A stretch of DNA of 64,000 nt, taken from Pseudomonas sp. GM41(2012) (GTDB lineage: Bacteria; Pseudomonadota; Gammaproteobacteria; Pseudomonadales; Pseudomonadaceae). A program made the translations under genes and the position numbers. Below are positions 43,308 to 51,885 of this stretch, piece after piece (positions within the stretch are counted from its first letter, which is position 1; the number at the start of each line of letters is the position of its first letter). The notes beneath the pieces are model-generated. The model saw only the letters and a program-made list of their open reading frames with translations, had not been told where the DNA came from and did no database searches. The DNA is taken from assembly GCF_000282315.2 (NCBI RefSeq), contig NZ_AKJN02000007.1, positions 1,178,001 through 1,242,000 of the forward strand. The letters run 5' to 3'.

Positions 43308-44273
43308 TCAACTGACGACCCGCAGTGCTTTACCGCTGAAGTATCCCTGCGCGTTTTCGGTCAACTGACCCACGATCCGCTGGCGTGCCTCGCGGCTGCC
43401 CCAGGCGTTGTGCGGGGTGACAATCAACCGTGGAATGTCGTGGGCCAGCAGCGGATTGCCGGCGGTCGGTGGTTCGACGCTCAACACGTCGGTGGCCGCA
43501 CCACCCAGGTGACCGTTGCGCAAGGCATCGGCCAGGGCCTGTTCGTCGATCAGGCCGCCGCGTGCGGTGTTGACCACGAACGCACCGGGTTTCATCGAGG
43601 CCAGCTCACGGGCTCCGATGAAGTGGCGGGTGTGTTCGTTGAGCGGGCAGTGCAGGGTCAGCGCGTCGATCTGCGGCAGCAGCTCTTCCAGTGGCAAACG
43701 ATCCGGTCGGGCAGGGCGCCCGGGAATCTGCCCGAGCAGTACACGCATGCCAAAGGCTTCGGCCAGTCGTGCGACCGCGCCGCCCAGTTCGCCGTGACCG
43801 AGCAGGCCGAGGGTTTTGCCTTCCAGTTCGACAATCGGGTAATCCAGCAGGCAGAACTGTTTCGCCTGCTGCCAGCGACCTTCGCCGACAGCCTTTTGAT
43901 AATCGGCCAGGCGCGTGGCCAGATTGAGCAGCAACATGATCGTGTGCTGCGCCACCGACGGCGTGCCGTAACCCTGGCAGTTGCAGACGGTAATGCCATG
44001 GGCGCGGGCGGCGGCGAGGTCAACGTTGTTGGTGCCGGTGGCGGTGATCAGGATCAGTTTCAGCTCGGGGCTGGCAGCGATGGCGGCGGCGTCGATCAGG
44101 ATTTTGTTGCTGATGGCAACGGTGGCGCCCTTGAGGCGTTCGATCACCTGGTCCGGCGTGGTCTGGGCGAAAAGCTGTAAGTCGCTGAAACACTCTTGCA
44201 GCGGGCTGAGGTCGAGGTCGCCCAGGTCCAGGGACGGGTGGTCGAGGAAAACGGCGCGGTGAGTGTTCGTCAT
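43308..44273 (-). CDS. hprA: D-2-hydroxyacid (hydroxypyruvate/glycerate) dehydrogenase
   Basis: 321 residues from ATG 44273. NAD loop LGLLGHGELGGAVARLA, catalytic Arg in VNTARGGLIDEQAL, Glu in VLSVEPPTAG and His in VTPHNAWGS. It reduces hydroxypyruvate to D-glycerate or works on a related 2-hydroxyacid; PA4626 (hprA) holds the same place next to rsmC. It is divergent from the LysE exporter. Confidence 0.9.
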   Translation of the reverse strand: MTNTHRAVFLDHPSLDLGDLDLSPLQECFSDLQLFAQTTPDQVIERLKGATVAISNKILIDAAAIAASPELKLILITATGTNNVDLAAARAHGITVCNCQGYGTPSVAQHTIMLLLNLATRLADYQKAVGEGRWQQAKQFCLLDYPIVELEGKTLGLLGHGELGGAVARLAEAFGMRVLLGQIPGRPARPDRLPLEELLPQIDALTLHCPLNEHTRHFIGARELASMKPGAFVVNTARGGLIDEQALADALRNGHLGGAATDVLSVEPPTAGNPLLAHDIPRLIVTPHNAWGSREARQRIVGQLTENAQGYFSGKALRVVS

Positions 44274-44364
44274 CAACTGTACCTTTTGTGCAATGAACTG
44301 AAGGCGTAATCTGCCGAGCCTACCAGATGAAACAAACAGTTACGCTTGGCCAAAAGGATCCCCC

Positions 44365-44994
44365 ATGTACTGGACAGAGTTTTTGACCGTTGCCCTGATT
44401 CACTTGCTGGCCGTGGCCAGCCCCGGCCCGGACTTTGCCGTGGTGGTGCGTGAGAGCGTGACCCATGGTCGTCGCGCTGGCACTTGGACGGCGTTGGGTG
44501 TCGGCACGGCCATTTTCCTGCACGTCGGCTATTCGTTGCTCGGCATTGGCCTGATCGTGTCCCAGTCGATCGTGTTGTTTAATGCCCTGAAATGGGCGGC
44601 CGCCGCGTACCTGCTGTACATCGGCTTCAAGGCCCTGCGAGCACAGCCGGCCCAACCGGCGGCTGACGATCTGCACAAGGAAGCGGGCGAGCGCACTGCT
44701 CGCGGCGCTTTCACTTCGGGTTTCGTGACCAACGGTCTGAACCCAAAAGCGACGCTGTTCTTCCTCTCGCTGTTCACCGTGGTGATCAATCCGCACACGC
44801 CGCTGACGGTACAGGCGGGCTACGGCCTCTACCTCGCGGCGGCCACCGCTGTGTGGTTCTGCCTGGTGGCGATGCTGTTCAGCCAGCAGAGCGTGCGCGC
44901 AGGTTTTGCCCGGATGGGCCATTGGTTCGATCGGACCATGGGCGCGGTACTGATCGCCATCGGTGTGAAACTCGCGTTTACCGAGATGCACTGA
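44365..44994 (+). CDS. LysE/RhtB-family amino-acid exporter
   Basis: 209 residues with six hydrophobic segments. The family start motif VASPGPDFAVVVRESVTHGRRAG and the second-half GFVTNGLNPKATLFFLSLF are both intact. It is an inner-membrane exporter of amino acids such as threonine or homoserine lactone-like compounds; substrate unknown. It is divergent from hprA and converges on the glycosyltransferase. Confidence 0.9.
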   Translation: MYWTEFLTVALIHLLAVASPGPDFAVVVRESVTHGRRAGTWTALGVGTAIFLHVGYSLLGIGLIVSQSIVLFNALKWAAAAYLLYIGFKALRAQPAQPAADDLHKEAGERTARGAFTSGFVTNGLNPKATLFFLSLFTVVINPHTPLTVQAGYGLYLAAATAVWFCLVAMLFSQQSVRAGFARMGHWFDRTMGAVLIAIGVKLAFTEMH

Positions 44995-45009
44995 GGCCCG
45001 GTGAGGTGG

Positions 45010-45903
45010 CTAGCGATGTAGTACCAGCCGCGTGAAGCGTTTGAAGCTGGTTCTATTGAGGTGCCGCCAGGGAATCGAGCGCAACAGTTGCCAGGCTTCT
45101 GTCTTGTCTTCGACCACGGCATATTTGAGGGCCTTGTTTACCAGTCTGGTGCGGGCACTCTGATAGCCGGGATGGTTCACGTACGGCGCGATTGCCTCAA
45201 GGTCCGCCTGGAGCAGCATCCGGTATTTTCTCGACAGGTTGTTGGCATGGCGGCGATAGCGGGTCATGCAGATCGGCAATTCATGGATCTCATAACCCAG
45301 CCGGGCAATCCGTAACGTCATCTGAAAGTCCTGAACCTGCAGCTTCGGCGCGTAGAAGTCGGCACCTCGCATCGCTTTCATGCGATAGAGCGCAACAGGG
45401 GCGCCGACCACGACAGCACCTCTGAGGACCTGATCGAAGTTGTAGGTGTGTATCCGGTCGCGTTGTTGCTGCTTGATGGTGTTGCCATCGCTGTCCATGT
45501 AGCTGATCAGCGCACCTACGCAGCCGACATTCGGGTGCTTGCCCAGGTATTCGGCGCGAATACGCACGGACTCCGGCAGCATGATGTCATCCAGGTCCGG
45601 CGTCGACACATAGACGCCTTTGGCGTATCGCAAGCCGTGGTTGAGCGCCGCGCTCACGCCCCGGTTCGGTTGCGAATACAGCCGGAAGTCGTAGGTTTGT
45701 TGCAATCGCTTGAGTTTGGCGAGGCTGTCGTCGCTGGACCCGTCATCCACGATGATGACTTCGAAGTTCGGGTAGTCCTGGGCAAAGATGCTCTTGATGG
45801 CGTCTTCCAGAAATCTTTGCATGTTGAAGCAGGGCGCCACGATGGAAACCAGGGGCGCTTGTGTCGATCGGGAGTTCTCGGGGGCGGTCAGTTCAATACT
45901 CAT
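45010..45903 (-). CDS. Family 2 glycosyltransferase
   Basis: GT-A fold: VSIVAPCFNMQRFLEDAIKS, FEVIIVDDGSSDDSLAKL and the metal-binding TPDLDDI (DxD), then the acceptor part with MTRYRRHANNLSRKYR. It likely transfers a sugar to a surface polysaccharide or lipid carrier. The ATG at 45903 gives 297 residues but has a poor ribosome site; a TTG at 45951 gives 313 with AAGGA two bases ahead, too close to be ideal. No other polysaccharide gene is nearby, so its pathway cannot be named. It looks like an isolated accessory gene. Confidence 0.8.
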   Translation of the reverse strand: MSIELTAPENSRSTQAPLVSIVAPCFNMQRFLEDAIKSIFAQDYPNFEVIIVDDGSSDDSLAKLKRLQQTYDFRLYSQPNRGVSAALNHGLRYAKGVYVSTPDLDDIMLPESVRIRAEYLGKHPNVGCVGALISYMDSDGNTIKQQQRDRIHTYNFDQVLRGAVVVGAPVALYRMKAMRGADFYAPKLQVQDFQMTLRIARLGYEIHELPICMTRYRRHANNLSRKYRMLLQADLEAIAPYVNHPGYQSARTRLVNKALKYAVVEDKTEAWQLLRSIPWRHLNRTSFKRFTRLVLHR

Positions 45904-46238
45904 TGTTGTATGCGATACCGATGGAGTGTGACCAGACAGGTCTAGTGACAAGATCCTTCTCTTGAAGATGAGGTGGAGGGTTGGGCGGTTTGGCTGCCAA
46001 CCGATCGGCTCATCGTGTCCGCATCGTACGTAGGGTCACAGACAACTGTTGCGCGCATGCGTTTCAACGTTTTACAGCGCTGATCCCGAATTCCCGACGA
46101 AACACGCCAGAAGTGGTGGCGCAAAGCTAGCATTTGTCCGGTTCTGCAAATCATTCCTTTGGCTGATTTGGCTGGCGTCCAAGGGCACTAAAGTGCTTAC
46201 TTTCAAGCCACGACCGTGCAGTCAGAAAAGGGACTCTT
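45904..46238. other. Divergent intergenic region, glycosyltransferase/acyl-CoA ligase
   Basis: About 335 bp without a supported gene; it holds the promoters of both divergent genes. I see no REP element, terminator or clear operator. Confidence 0.4.
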
Positions 46239-47921
46239 ATGTTGCAGACTCGCGTTATCCCCCCAGCCGAAGGCGCTTACCAGTATCCGCTGCTGATTAA
46301 ACGGCTGCTGATGTCCGGCGCCCGTTATGAGAAAACCCGCGAGATCATTTACCGCGACCAGTTGCGCTACAGCTATCCGACCCTGATCGAACGGGTCGCC
46401 AGGCTGGCCAACGTGCTGACGGCGGCCGGCGTCAAGGCCGGGGATACCGTGGCGGTGATGGACTGGGACAGCCATCGTTATCTGGAATGCATGTTCGCCA
46501 TCCCGATGATTGGCGCGGTGATCCACACCATTAACGTGCGCCTGTCGCCGGAACAGATCCTCTACACCATGAACCACGCCGAGGACCGCTTTGTGCTGGT
46601 CAACAGCGAGTTCGTCGGGTTGTACCAGGCCATTGCCGGGCACCTGACCACGGTGGAGAAAACCCTGTTGCTGACTGACCTGCCGGAAAAAACCGCCGAC
46701 CTGCCGAACCTCATCGGCGAGTATGAGCAGTTGCTGGCAGCGGCGAGCACGCAGTACGACTTCCAGGACTTCGACGAAAACTCGGTCGCGACCACGTTCT
46801 ACACCACCGGCACCACCGGTAATCCCAAAGGTGTGTACTTCACCCATCGGCAACTGGTGCTGCACACCATGGGTGTGTCGACCATCATGGGCGCCATCGA
46901 CAGCGTGCGGTTGCTGGGCACCAACGACGTGTACATGCCGATCACCCCGATGTTCCATGTGCACGCCTGGGGCTTGCCGTATGTGGCGACCATGCTCGGG
47001 CTCAAGCAGGTCTATCCCGGTCGCTATGACCCTGAATACCTGGTTGAGCTGTGGCGCAAGGAGAAGGTCACCTTTTCCCATTGCGTGCCGACCATCCTGC
47101 AAATGGTCCTCAATTCCAAAGCGGCGCAAGGCACGGATTTCGGTGGCTGGAAAATCGTCATCGGTGGCAGTGCGCTGAACCGTGCGCTATACGACGCGGC
47201 CAAGGCCAAGGGCATCCAACTGACCGCTGCTTACGGCATGTCGGAAACCGGGCCGTTGGTGTCGTGTGCACACCTCAACGATGAGCTGATGGCCGGCACC
47301 GAAGACGAACGCACCACGTACCGGATCAAGGCCGGTGTACCGGGGCCATTGGTGGAGGCGGCGATCGTCGACACCGACGGCAACTTCCTGCCCGCCGATG
47401 GCGAGACCCAAGGCGAACTGGTGCTGCGTGCGCCATGGCTCACCGAAGGCTATTTCAACGAACCGCAAAAGGGCACCGAGCTCTGGGCCGGGGGCTGGCT
47501 GCACACTGGCGACGTAGCGACCCTGGATAGCATGGGTGTGATCGACATTCGCGACCGGATCAAAGACGTGATCAAGACCGGCGGCGAGTGGATCTCCTCC
47601 CTGGACCTTGAAGACTTGATCAGCCGCCACCCTGCGGTACGCGAAGTAGCAGTGGTGGGCATCGCTGATCCGCAGTGGGGTGAACGTCCGTTCGCACTGC
47701 TGGTGGTCCGCGAAGGCCATGAGATCGGGGCCAAAGAACTGAAGGAACACCTCAAGCCGTTCGTGGAACTGGGGCACTTGAGCAAGTGGGCCATCCCGAG
47801 TCAGATTGCCCTTGTTACTGAAATTCCCAAGACCAGCGTCGGTAAACTCGACAAGAAGCGTATTCGCGTCGACATCACCGAATGGCAAGCCAACAACAGT
47901 ACCTTCCTCTCGACGCTTTAA
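46239..47921 (+). CDS. Medium/long-chain fatty acyl-CoA ligase (AlkK-like)
   Basis: 560 residues. The AMP-binding P-loop reads TTGTTGNPKGV (about 190-200), the adenylate motif AYGMSETGP (about 330), the hinge IDIRDRIKDVIKTGGEWISS and the catalytic Lys region SVGKLDKKRIR near the C-terminus. It activates fatty acids with ATP and CoA. The N-terminal half resembles AlkK-type ligases. A GT-rich ribosome region (AGAAAAGGGAC) precedes the ATG. It precedes the DUF1302/DUF1329 pair as in PA3924-PA3923-PA3922 from memory, which suggests a link to lipid handling. Confidence 0.88.
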   Translation: MLQTRVIPPAEGAYQYPLLIKRLLMSGARYEKTREIIYRDQLRYSYPTLIERVARLANVLTAAGVKAGDTVAVMDWDSHRYLECMFAIPMIGAVIHTINVRLSPEQILYTMNHAEDRFVLVNSEFVGLYQAIAGHLTTVEKTLLLTDLPEKTADLPNLIGEYEQLLAAASTQYDFQDFDENSVATTFYTTGTTGNPKGVYFTHRQLVLHTMGVSTIMGAIDSVRLLGTNDVYMPITPMFHVHAWGLPYVATMLGLKQVYPGRYDPEYLVELWRKEKVTFSHCVPTILQMVLNSKAAQGTDFGGWKIVIGGSALNRALYDAAKAKGIQLTAAYGMSETGPLVSCAHLNDELMAGTEDERTTYRIKAGVPGPLVEAAIVDTDGNFLPADGETQGELVLRAPWLTEGYFNEPQKGTELWAGGWLHTGDVATLDSMGVIDIRDRIKDVIKTGGEWISSLDLEDLISRHPAVREVAVVGIADPQWGERPFALLVVREGHEIGAKELKEHLKPFVELGHLSKWAIPSQIALVTEIPKTSVGKLDKKRIRVDITEWQANNSTFLSTL

Positions 47922-47930
47922 GCGTCACTT

Positions 47931-47952
47931 GGCGTGCCCAAAAGGGCACGCC
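47931..47952 (+). terminator. Stem-loop after acyl-CoA ligase, no T-run
   Basis: GGCGTGCCC-AAAA-GGGCACGCC, a 9-bp perfect stem nine bases past the stop. It lacks a T tract, so it may stabilise the 3' end rather than terminate. Confidence 0.45.
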
Positions 47953-48257
47953 AGCCCCACCAAGCAAGCGCTTGGCTTGTCAAATCTGAAATTTCAGCCA
48001 TTCTTGCCGTGCCGACGGGTGTCGGCTTGGCAAAGGACTGTTCCAGAGTGGCTGGCAGCTGCAAATCACACTTTAGAGGGATCAAGCAGTACTACCTGCT
48101 GGCTATAGTCCGCTCAAGGATTTTTAAGAACGGAGCAAACGCACAAACCGGGGCGATGCAACTTTGGAATGACTTAGGGACACCTTGGCTCCCAGTCATC
48201 CACAGCGTTTTTAGAAGTGCTCACTGCCATAACAATAATGCACATGGAGTAGCGTCG
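47953..48257. other. Intergenic region upstream of the DUF1302 gene
   Basis: About 305 bp that probably holds the promoter of the DUF1302/DUF1329 unit. An in-frame extension of the DUF1302 frame runs back through it, but the signal peptide at 48258 and the GGAG site there show the true start. No repeat or RNA gene is visible. Confidence 0.45.
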
Positions 48258-50195
48258 ATGACATCAGTAAACCAGTTCTGGCGCCGGGCAAAACTGCCCC
48301 TGGCTGTCAGTCTTGCCTCTACGCTCGCCGGGCCAGCATTCGGCGTCAGTTTCAACGTTGGTGAAATCGAAGGTCAGTTCGACTCGTCCCTGTCGATCGG
48401 TGCCAGTTGGTCGACTGAAAATGCCAACAAGAACCTCATCGGCGTCAACAACGGCGGCCGCGGCCTGTCCCAGACTTCCGACGACGGTCACCTGAACTTC
48501 AAGAGCGGCGAAACATTCTCCAAAATCTTCAAGGGCATCCATGACCTTGAATTGAAATATGGCGATACCGGCGTTTTCGTCCGTGGCAAATACTGGTACG
48601 ACTTTGAACTCAAGGACGAAAGCCGTCCGTTCAAGGACATCAGCGACAGCAACCGCAAGGAAGGCGCAAAGTCCTCCGGCGGCCAGATCCTCGACGCCTT
48701 CGTCTACCACAACTACTCCGTTGCCGATCAGCCGGGCTCCGTGCGTCTGGGCAAGCAAGTAGTGAGTTGGGGTGAAAGTACCTTCATCGGCGGCGGCATC
48801 AACTCGATCAACCCGATCGACGTGTCCGCGTTCCGTCGCCCCGGTGCCGAGATCAAGGAAGGCCTGATCCCGGTCAACATGTTCTACGTGTCCCAGAGCC
48901 TCACCGAGAACCTCTCGACCGAAGCCTTCTACCAGCTCGAATGGGACCAGACCGTTGTCGACAACTGCGGCACCTTCTTCTCGCAACCGGACGTGATTGC
49001 GGATGGCTGCGACAACAACCTGGCCGTACTGCGCACCCGTAACGGGCTCAACAGTGCACTGGCGGCTGCAGGGCTGCCGGCTTCGTTGCGTAATGCCAGC
49101 ATCAACACCCTGGCTGCCAGGGGCGTGACCTGGGGTGACCCGGATGAAGGTGTAATCGTTCGTCGCGGTCCGGATCGCGATGCCCGTGACAGCGGTCAAT
49201 TCGGCGTGTCCTTCAAATACATGTTCGATCCGCTGGACACCGAGTTCGGCGCCTACTTCATGAACTACCACAGCCGTGCGCCGATTTTCAGCGGCAAAGG
49301 TGCTCCGGCAAGCGCTTATAGCGCGACGGGCCTGGTGGGTTCGCTGGTGGCCAGGGGTGTTCCTCTCGCTGTCGCGCGTAACCTGGCACCGACCTTGTTG
49401 CCATTGAATGTGGCCGGTAACTCCAGCTACTACGTCGAGTACCCTGAAGATATTCGCCTGTATGGCTTGAGCTTCTCTACCACGTTACCGACAGGTACTG
49501 CGTGGAGTGGTGAAGTCAGCTACCGGCCGAATGCTCCGGTTCAGCTCAACACTACCGACATTCTCTTTTCCGGTCTGACGCCTCTGAACCCTAACGTTTC
49601 CGTACTCCAAGGTACGCCAGGGGAGGATCAAAAAGGCTATCGCCGCAAGGAAGTGACCCAGCTCCAGACGACTCTTACTCACTTCTTCGACCAGGTGATG
49701 GGCGCTGAGCGACTGACCTTAGTGGGCGAGGTCGGCTTTACTCACGTTGGTGGTCTGGAAAGCACTAACAAAGCGCGTTACGGTCGTGACCCGAGCTACG
49801 GCCCTGGTCCATTGCCAGGTGGTCAGTGCGTAGCATTGAACACCTCTACCCTGGCAGGCGGACCGCAAAACAACGTCAGTCGCTATTGCGAAAATGACGG
49901 GTTCACCACCGCAAACTCCTGGGGCTACCGTGGTCGTGCCATCTGGGAGTACAACGACGTATTCGCCGGTGTGAACCTCAAGCCGAACGTGGCCTGGTCT
50001 CATGACGTGGAAGGCTACTCGCCTGGCCCTGGCGGTAACTTCGAGGAAGGTCGCAAAGCGGTGAGCCTGGGCGTCGATGCCGAGTACCAGAACACCTACA
50101 CCGCGAGCCTGGCTTACACCAACTTCTTTGATGGCAAGTACACCACCGTCGATGACCGCGATTTCGTTGCGCTCAGCTTCGGCGTGAACTTCTAA
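48258..50195 (+). CDS. DUF1302 outer-membrane beta-barrel-like protein
   Basis: 645 residues from ATG 48258 (GGAG nine bases upstream). Signal peptide ending GPAFG, then DUF1302: a beta-rich protein with alternating aromatic strands, VSWGESTFIGGGINSINPID near the centre and a C-terminal strand ending in Phe (FVALSFGVNF), typical of an outer-membrane barrel. Thought to take part in export or uptake of hydrophobic compounds, but unproven. It is followed after 28 bp by the DUF1329 gene and then by a regulator, an arrangement I recall as PA3923-PA3922-PA3921. Confidence 0.85.
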   Translation: MTSVNQFWRRAKLPLAVSLASTLAGPAFGVSFNVGEIEGQFDSSLSIGASWSTENANKNLIGVNNGGRGLSQTSDDGHLNFKSGETFSKIFKGIHDLELKYGDTGVFVRGKYWYDFELKDESRPFKDISDSNRKEGAKSSGGQILDAFVYHNYSVADQPGSVRLGKQVVSWGESTFIGGGINSINPIDVSAFRRPGAEIKEGLIPVNMFYVSQSLTENLSTEAFYQLEWDQTVVDNCGTFFSQPDVIADGCDNNLAVLRTRNGLNSALAAAGLPASLRNASINTLAARGVTWGDPDEGVIVRRGPDRDARDSGQFGVSFKYMFDPLDTEFGAYFMNYHSRAPIFSGKGAPASAYSATGLVGSLVARGVPLAVARNLAPTLLPLNVAGNSSYYVEYPEDIRLYGLSFSTTLPTGTAWSGEVSYRPNAPVQLNTTDILFSGLTPLNPNVSVLQGTPGEDQKGYRRKEVTQLQTTLTHFFDQVMGAERLTLVGEVGFTHVGGLESTNKARYGRDPSYGPGPLPGGQCVALNTSTLAGGPQNNVSRYCENDGFTTANSWGYRGRAIWEYNDVFAGVNLKPNVAWSHDVEGYSPGPGGNFEEGRKAVSLGVDAEYQNTYTASLAYTNFFDGKYTTVDDRDFVALSFGVNF

Positions 50196-50223
50196 GCACT
50201 GCATTATCAGGACGAACACACCT

Positions 50224-51588
50224 ATGAAAATAACAAAGAGTCTGTTCCACGTCGGTGTTCTGGGGCTTTCGCTGCTGGCGACCGGCGTCATGGCAGCGGT
50301 CCCTGCGGCCGAAGCGGACAAACTGGGCAAGAGCCTGACCCCGATGGGCGCCGAGATGGCGGGTAACGCTGACGGGTCGATCCCGGCCTGGAAGCCGATG
50401 GCGAAAAATGCCGGCACCGCCGACAGCAAAGGTTTCCTGTCCGACCCGTTTGCCAGTGAAAAACCACTGTTCACCATCACCGCGCAGAATGTCGACCAGT
50501 ACAAGGACAAACTCGCACCGGGCCAGTACGCGATGTTCAAGCGCTACCCGGAAACCTTCAAAATGCCGGTCTACCCGTCCCATCGCGGCGCGACCGTGCC
50601 GGATGCCGTGTTTGCCTCCATCAAGAAAAACGCCACCGCCACTAACCTGGTGTCCGGCGGCAACGGTCTGGAGAACTTCGAAACTGCCGTTCCATTCCCG
50701 ATTCCGAAGACCGGCGTCGAAGTCATCTGGAACCACATCACCCGCTATCGCGGTGGCAGCGTGACCCGTCTGGTGACCCAGGCCACGCCGCAGCCGAACG
50801 GCTCGTACAGCCTGGTGTACTTCCAGGACCAGTTCGTGTTCCGCGACAAGATGAAGGATTACGATCCGGCGAACCCGGGCAACATCCTGTTCTACTTCAA
50901 GCAGAAAGTGACCGCGCCGGCACGTCTGGCCGGTGGTGTGCTGCTGGTGCACGAAACCCTCGACCAGGTGAAGGAACCGCGTTCGGCGTGGGTCTACAAC
51001 GCCGGTCAGCGCCGTGTGCGTCGCGCACCACAAGTGTCCTATGACGGGCCGGGTACCGCAGCCGATGGACTGCGTACCTCCGACAACCTGGACATGTACA
51101 ACGGTGCACCGGATCGTTACGACTGGAAGCTCGAAGGCAAGAAAGAGATGTACATCGCCTCCGACAGCTACAAGCTCGACTCGCCGCAACTCAAGTACGA
51201 CGACATCATCAAGGCCGGTCACATCAACCAGGACCTGGCACGTTACGAGCTGCGCCGGGTCTGGCATGTGGTGGCTACCTTGAAGGAAGGTCAGCGTCAC
51301 ATCTATGCCAAGCGTGACTTCTACATCGACGAAGACACCTGGCAAGCGGCCGTGATCGATCACTACGACGGTCGTAATCAACTGTGGCGTGTGGCGGAAG
51401 CTCACTCCCAGAACTACTACAACGTTCAAGTGCCGTGGTACACCCTGGAAACTTTGTACGACCTGCAATCGGGCCGCTACCTGGCACTGGGCATGAAGAA
51501 CGAAGAGAAATCGGCGTATGACTTCGGCTTCACCGCCACCACCAGCGACTTCACTCCGGCCGCTCTGCGCCAGGATGGTGTTCGCTAA
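50224..51588 (+). CDS. DUF1329 periplasmic lipid-handling-like protein
   Basis: 454 residues with a signal peptide (to about AAVPA). DUF1329 is related in fold to LolA/LolB lipoprotein carriers, so a periplasmic lipid-binding role is reasonable but not shown. Recognisable blocks are YPSHRGATVPDAVFASIKKN and the C-terminal YNVQVPWYTLETLYDLQSGR. It pairs with DUF1302 (28-bp gap), which makes a barrel-plus-carrier system likely (inference). A strong terminator follows. Confidence 0.87.
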   Translation: MKITKSLFHVGVLGLSLLATGVMAAVPAAEADKLGKSLTPMGAEMAGNADGSIPAWKPMAKNAGTADSKGFLSDPFASEKPLFTITAQNVDQYKDKLAPGQYAMFKRYPETFKMPVYPSHRGATVPDAVFASIKKNATATNLVSGGNGLENFETAVPFPIPKTGVEVIWNHITRYRGGSVTRLVTQATPQPNGSYSLVYFQDQFVFRDKMKDYDPANPGNILFYFKQKVTAPARLAGGVLLVHETLDQVKEPRSAWVYNAGQRRVRRAPQVSYDGPGTAADGLRTSDNLDMYNGAPDRYDWKLEGKKEMYIASDSYKLDSPQLKYDDIIKAGHINQDLARYELRRVWHVVATLKEGQRHIYAKRDFYIDEDTWQAAVIDHYDGRNQLWRVAEAHSQNYYNVQVPWYTLETLYDLQSGRYLALGMKNEEKSAYDFGFTATTSDFTPAALRQDGVR

Positions 51589-51618
51589 GCTGCCCTGAAC
51601 AGAGGCCGCATCCTCGAG

Positions 51619-51651
51619 AAACGCCCCGACTGGTTCGGGGCGTTTTTTTTT
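51619..51651 (+). terminator. Terminator after DUF1329 gene
   Basis: AAACGCCCCGA/TCGGGGCGTTT stem with nine T residues, 30 bp past the stop. Confidence 0.92.
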
Positions 51652-51680
51652 GCAATTCACATCGATGTAGCCGCTATGGT

Positions 51681-51780
51681 CTGTAGGAGCCGAGCTTGCT
51701 CGCGATGGCGTCCGTATCACCTCCGCATGATTATCGATACACCGCGTCGCCCCAATCGCGGGCAAGCCATGCTCCTACGG
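51681..51780. repeat. Degenerate REP doublet
   Basis: CTGTAGGAGCCGAGCTTGCT on the left; the right half is an imperfect inverse (CGCGGGCAAGCCATGCTCCTAC). It sits between the DUF1329 gene and the LuxR-type regulator. Confidence 0.75.
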
Positions 51781-51885
51781 TCTTTTTGTAGCCATTTGTA
51801 GCAACAACCTTCAATCCCTCTTCGTTTACCGCTAGGCTGCGGACATCTGCAACGCCGCCAACCGCCATTCAAACAAGAGCCGGCC

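Noticed and set aside
47934..48257. N-terminal extension of the DUF1302 protein
   Set aside because: It would bury the signal peptide; ATG 48258 has a good ribosome site.
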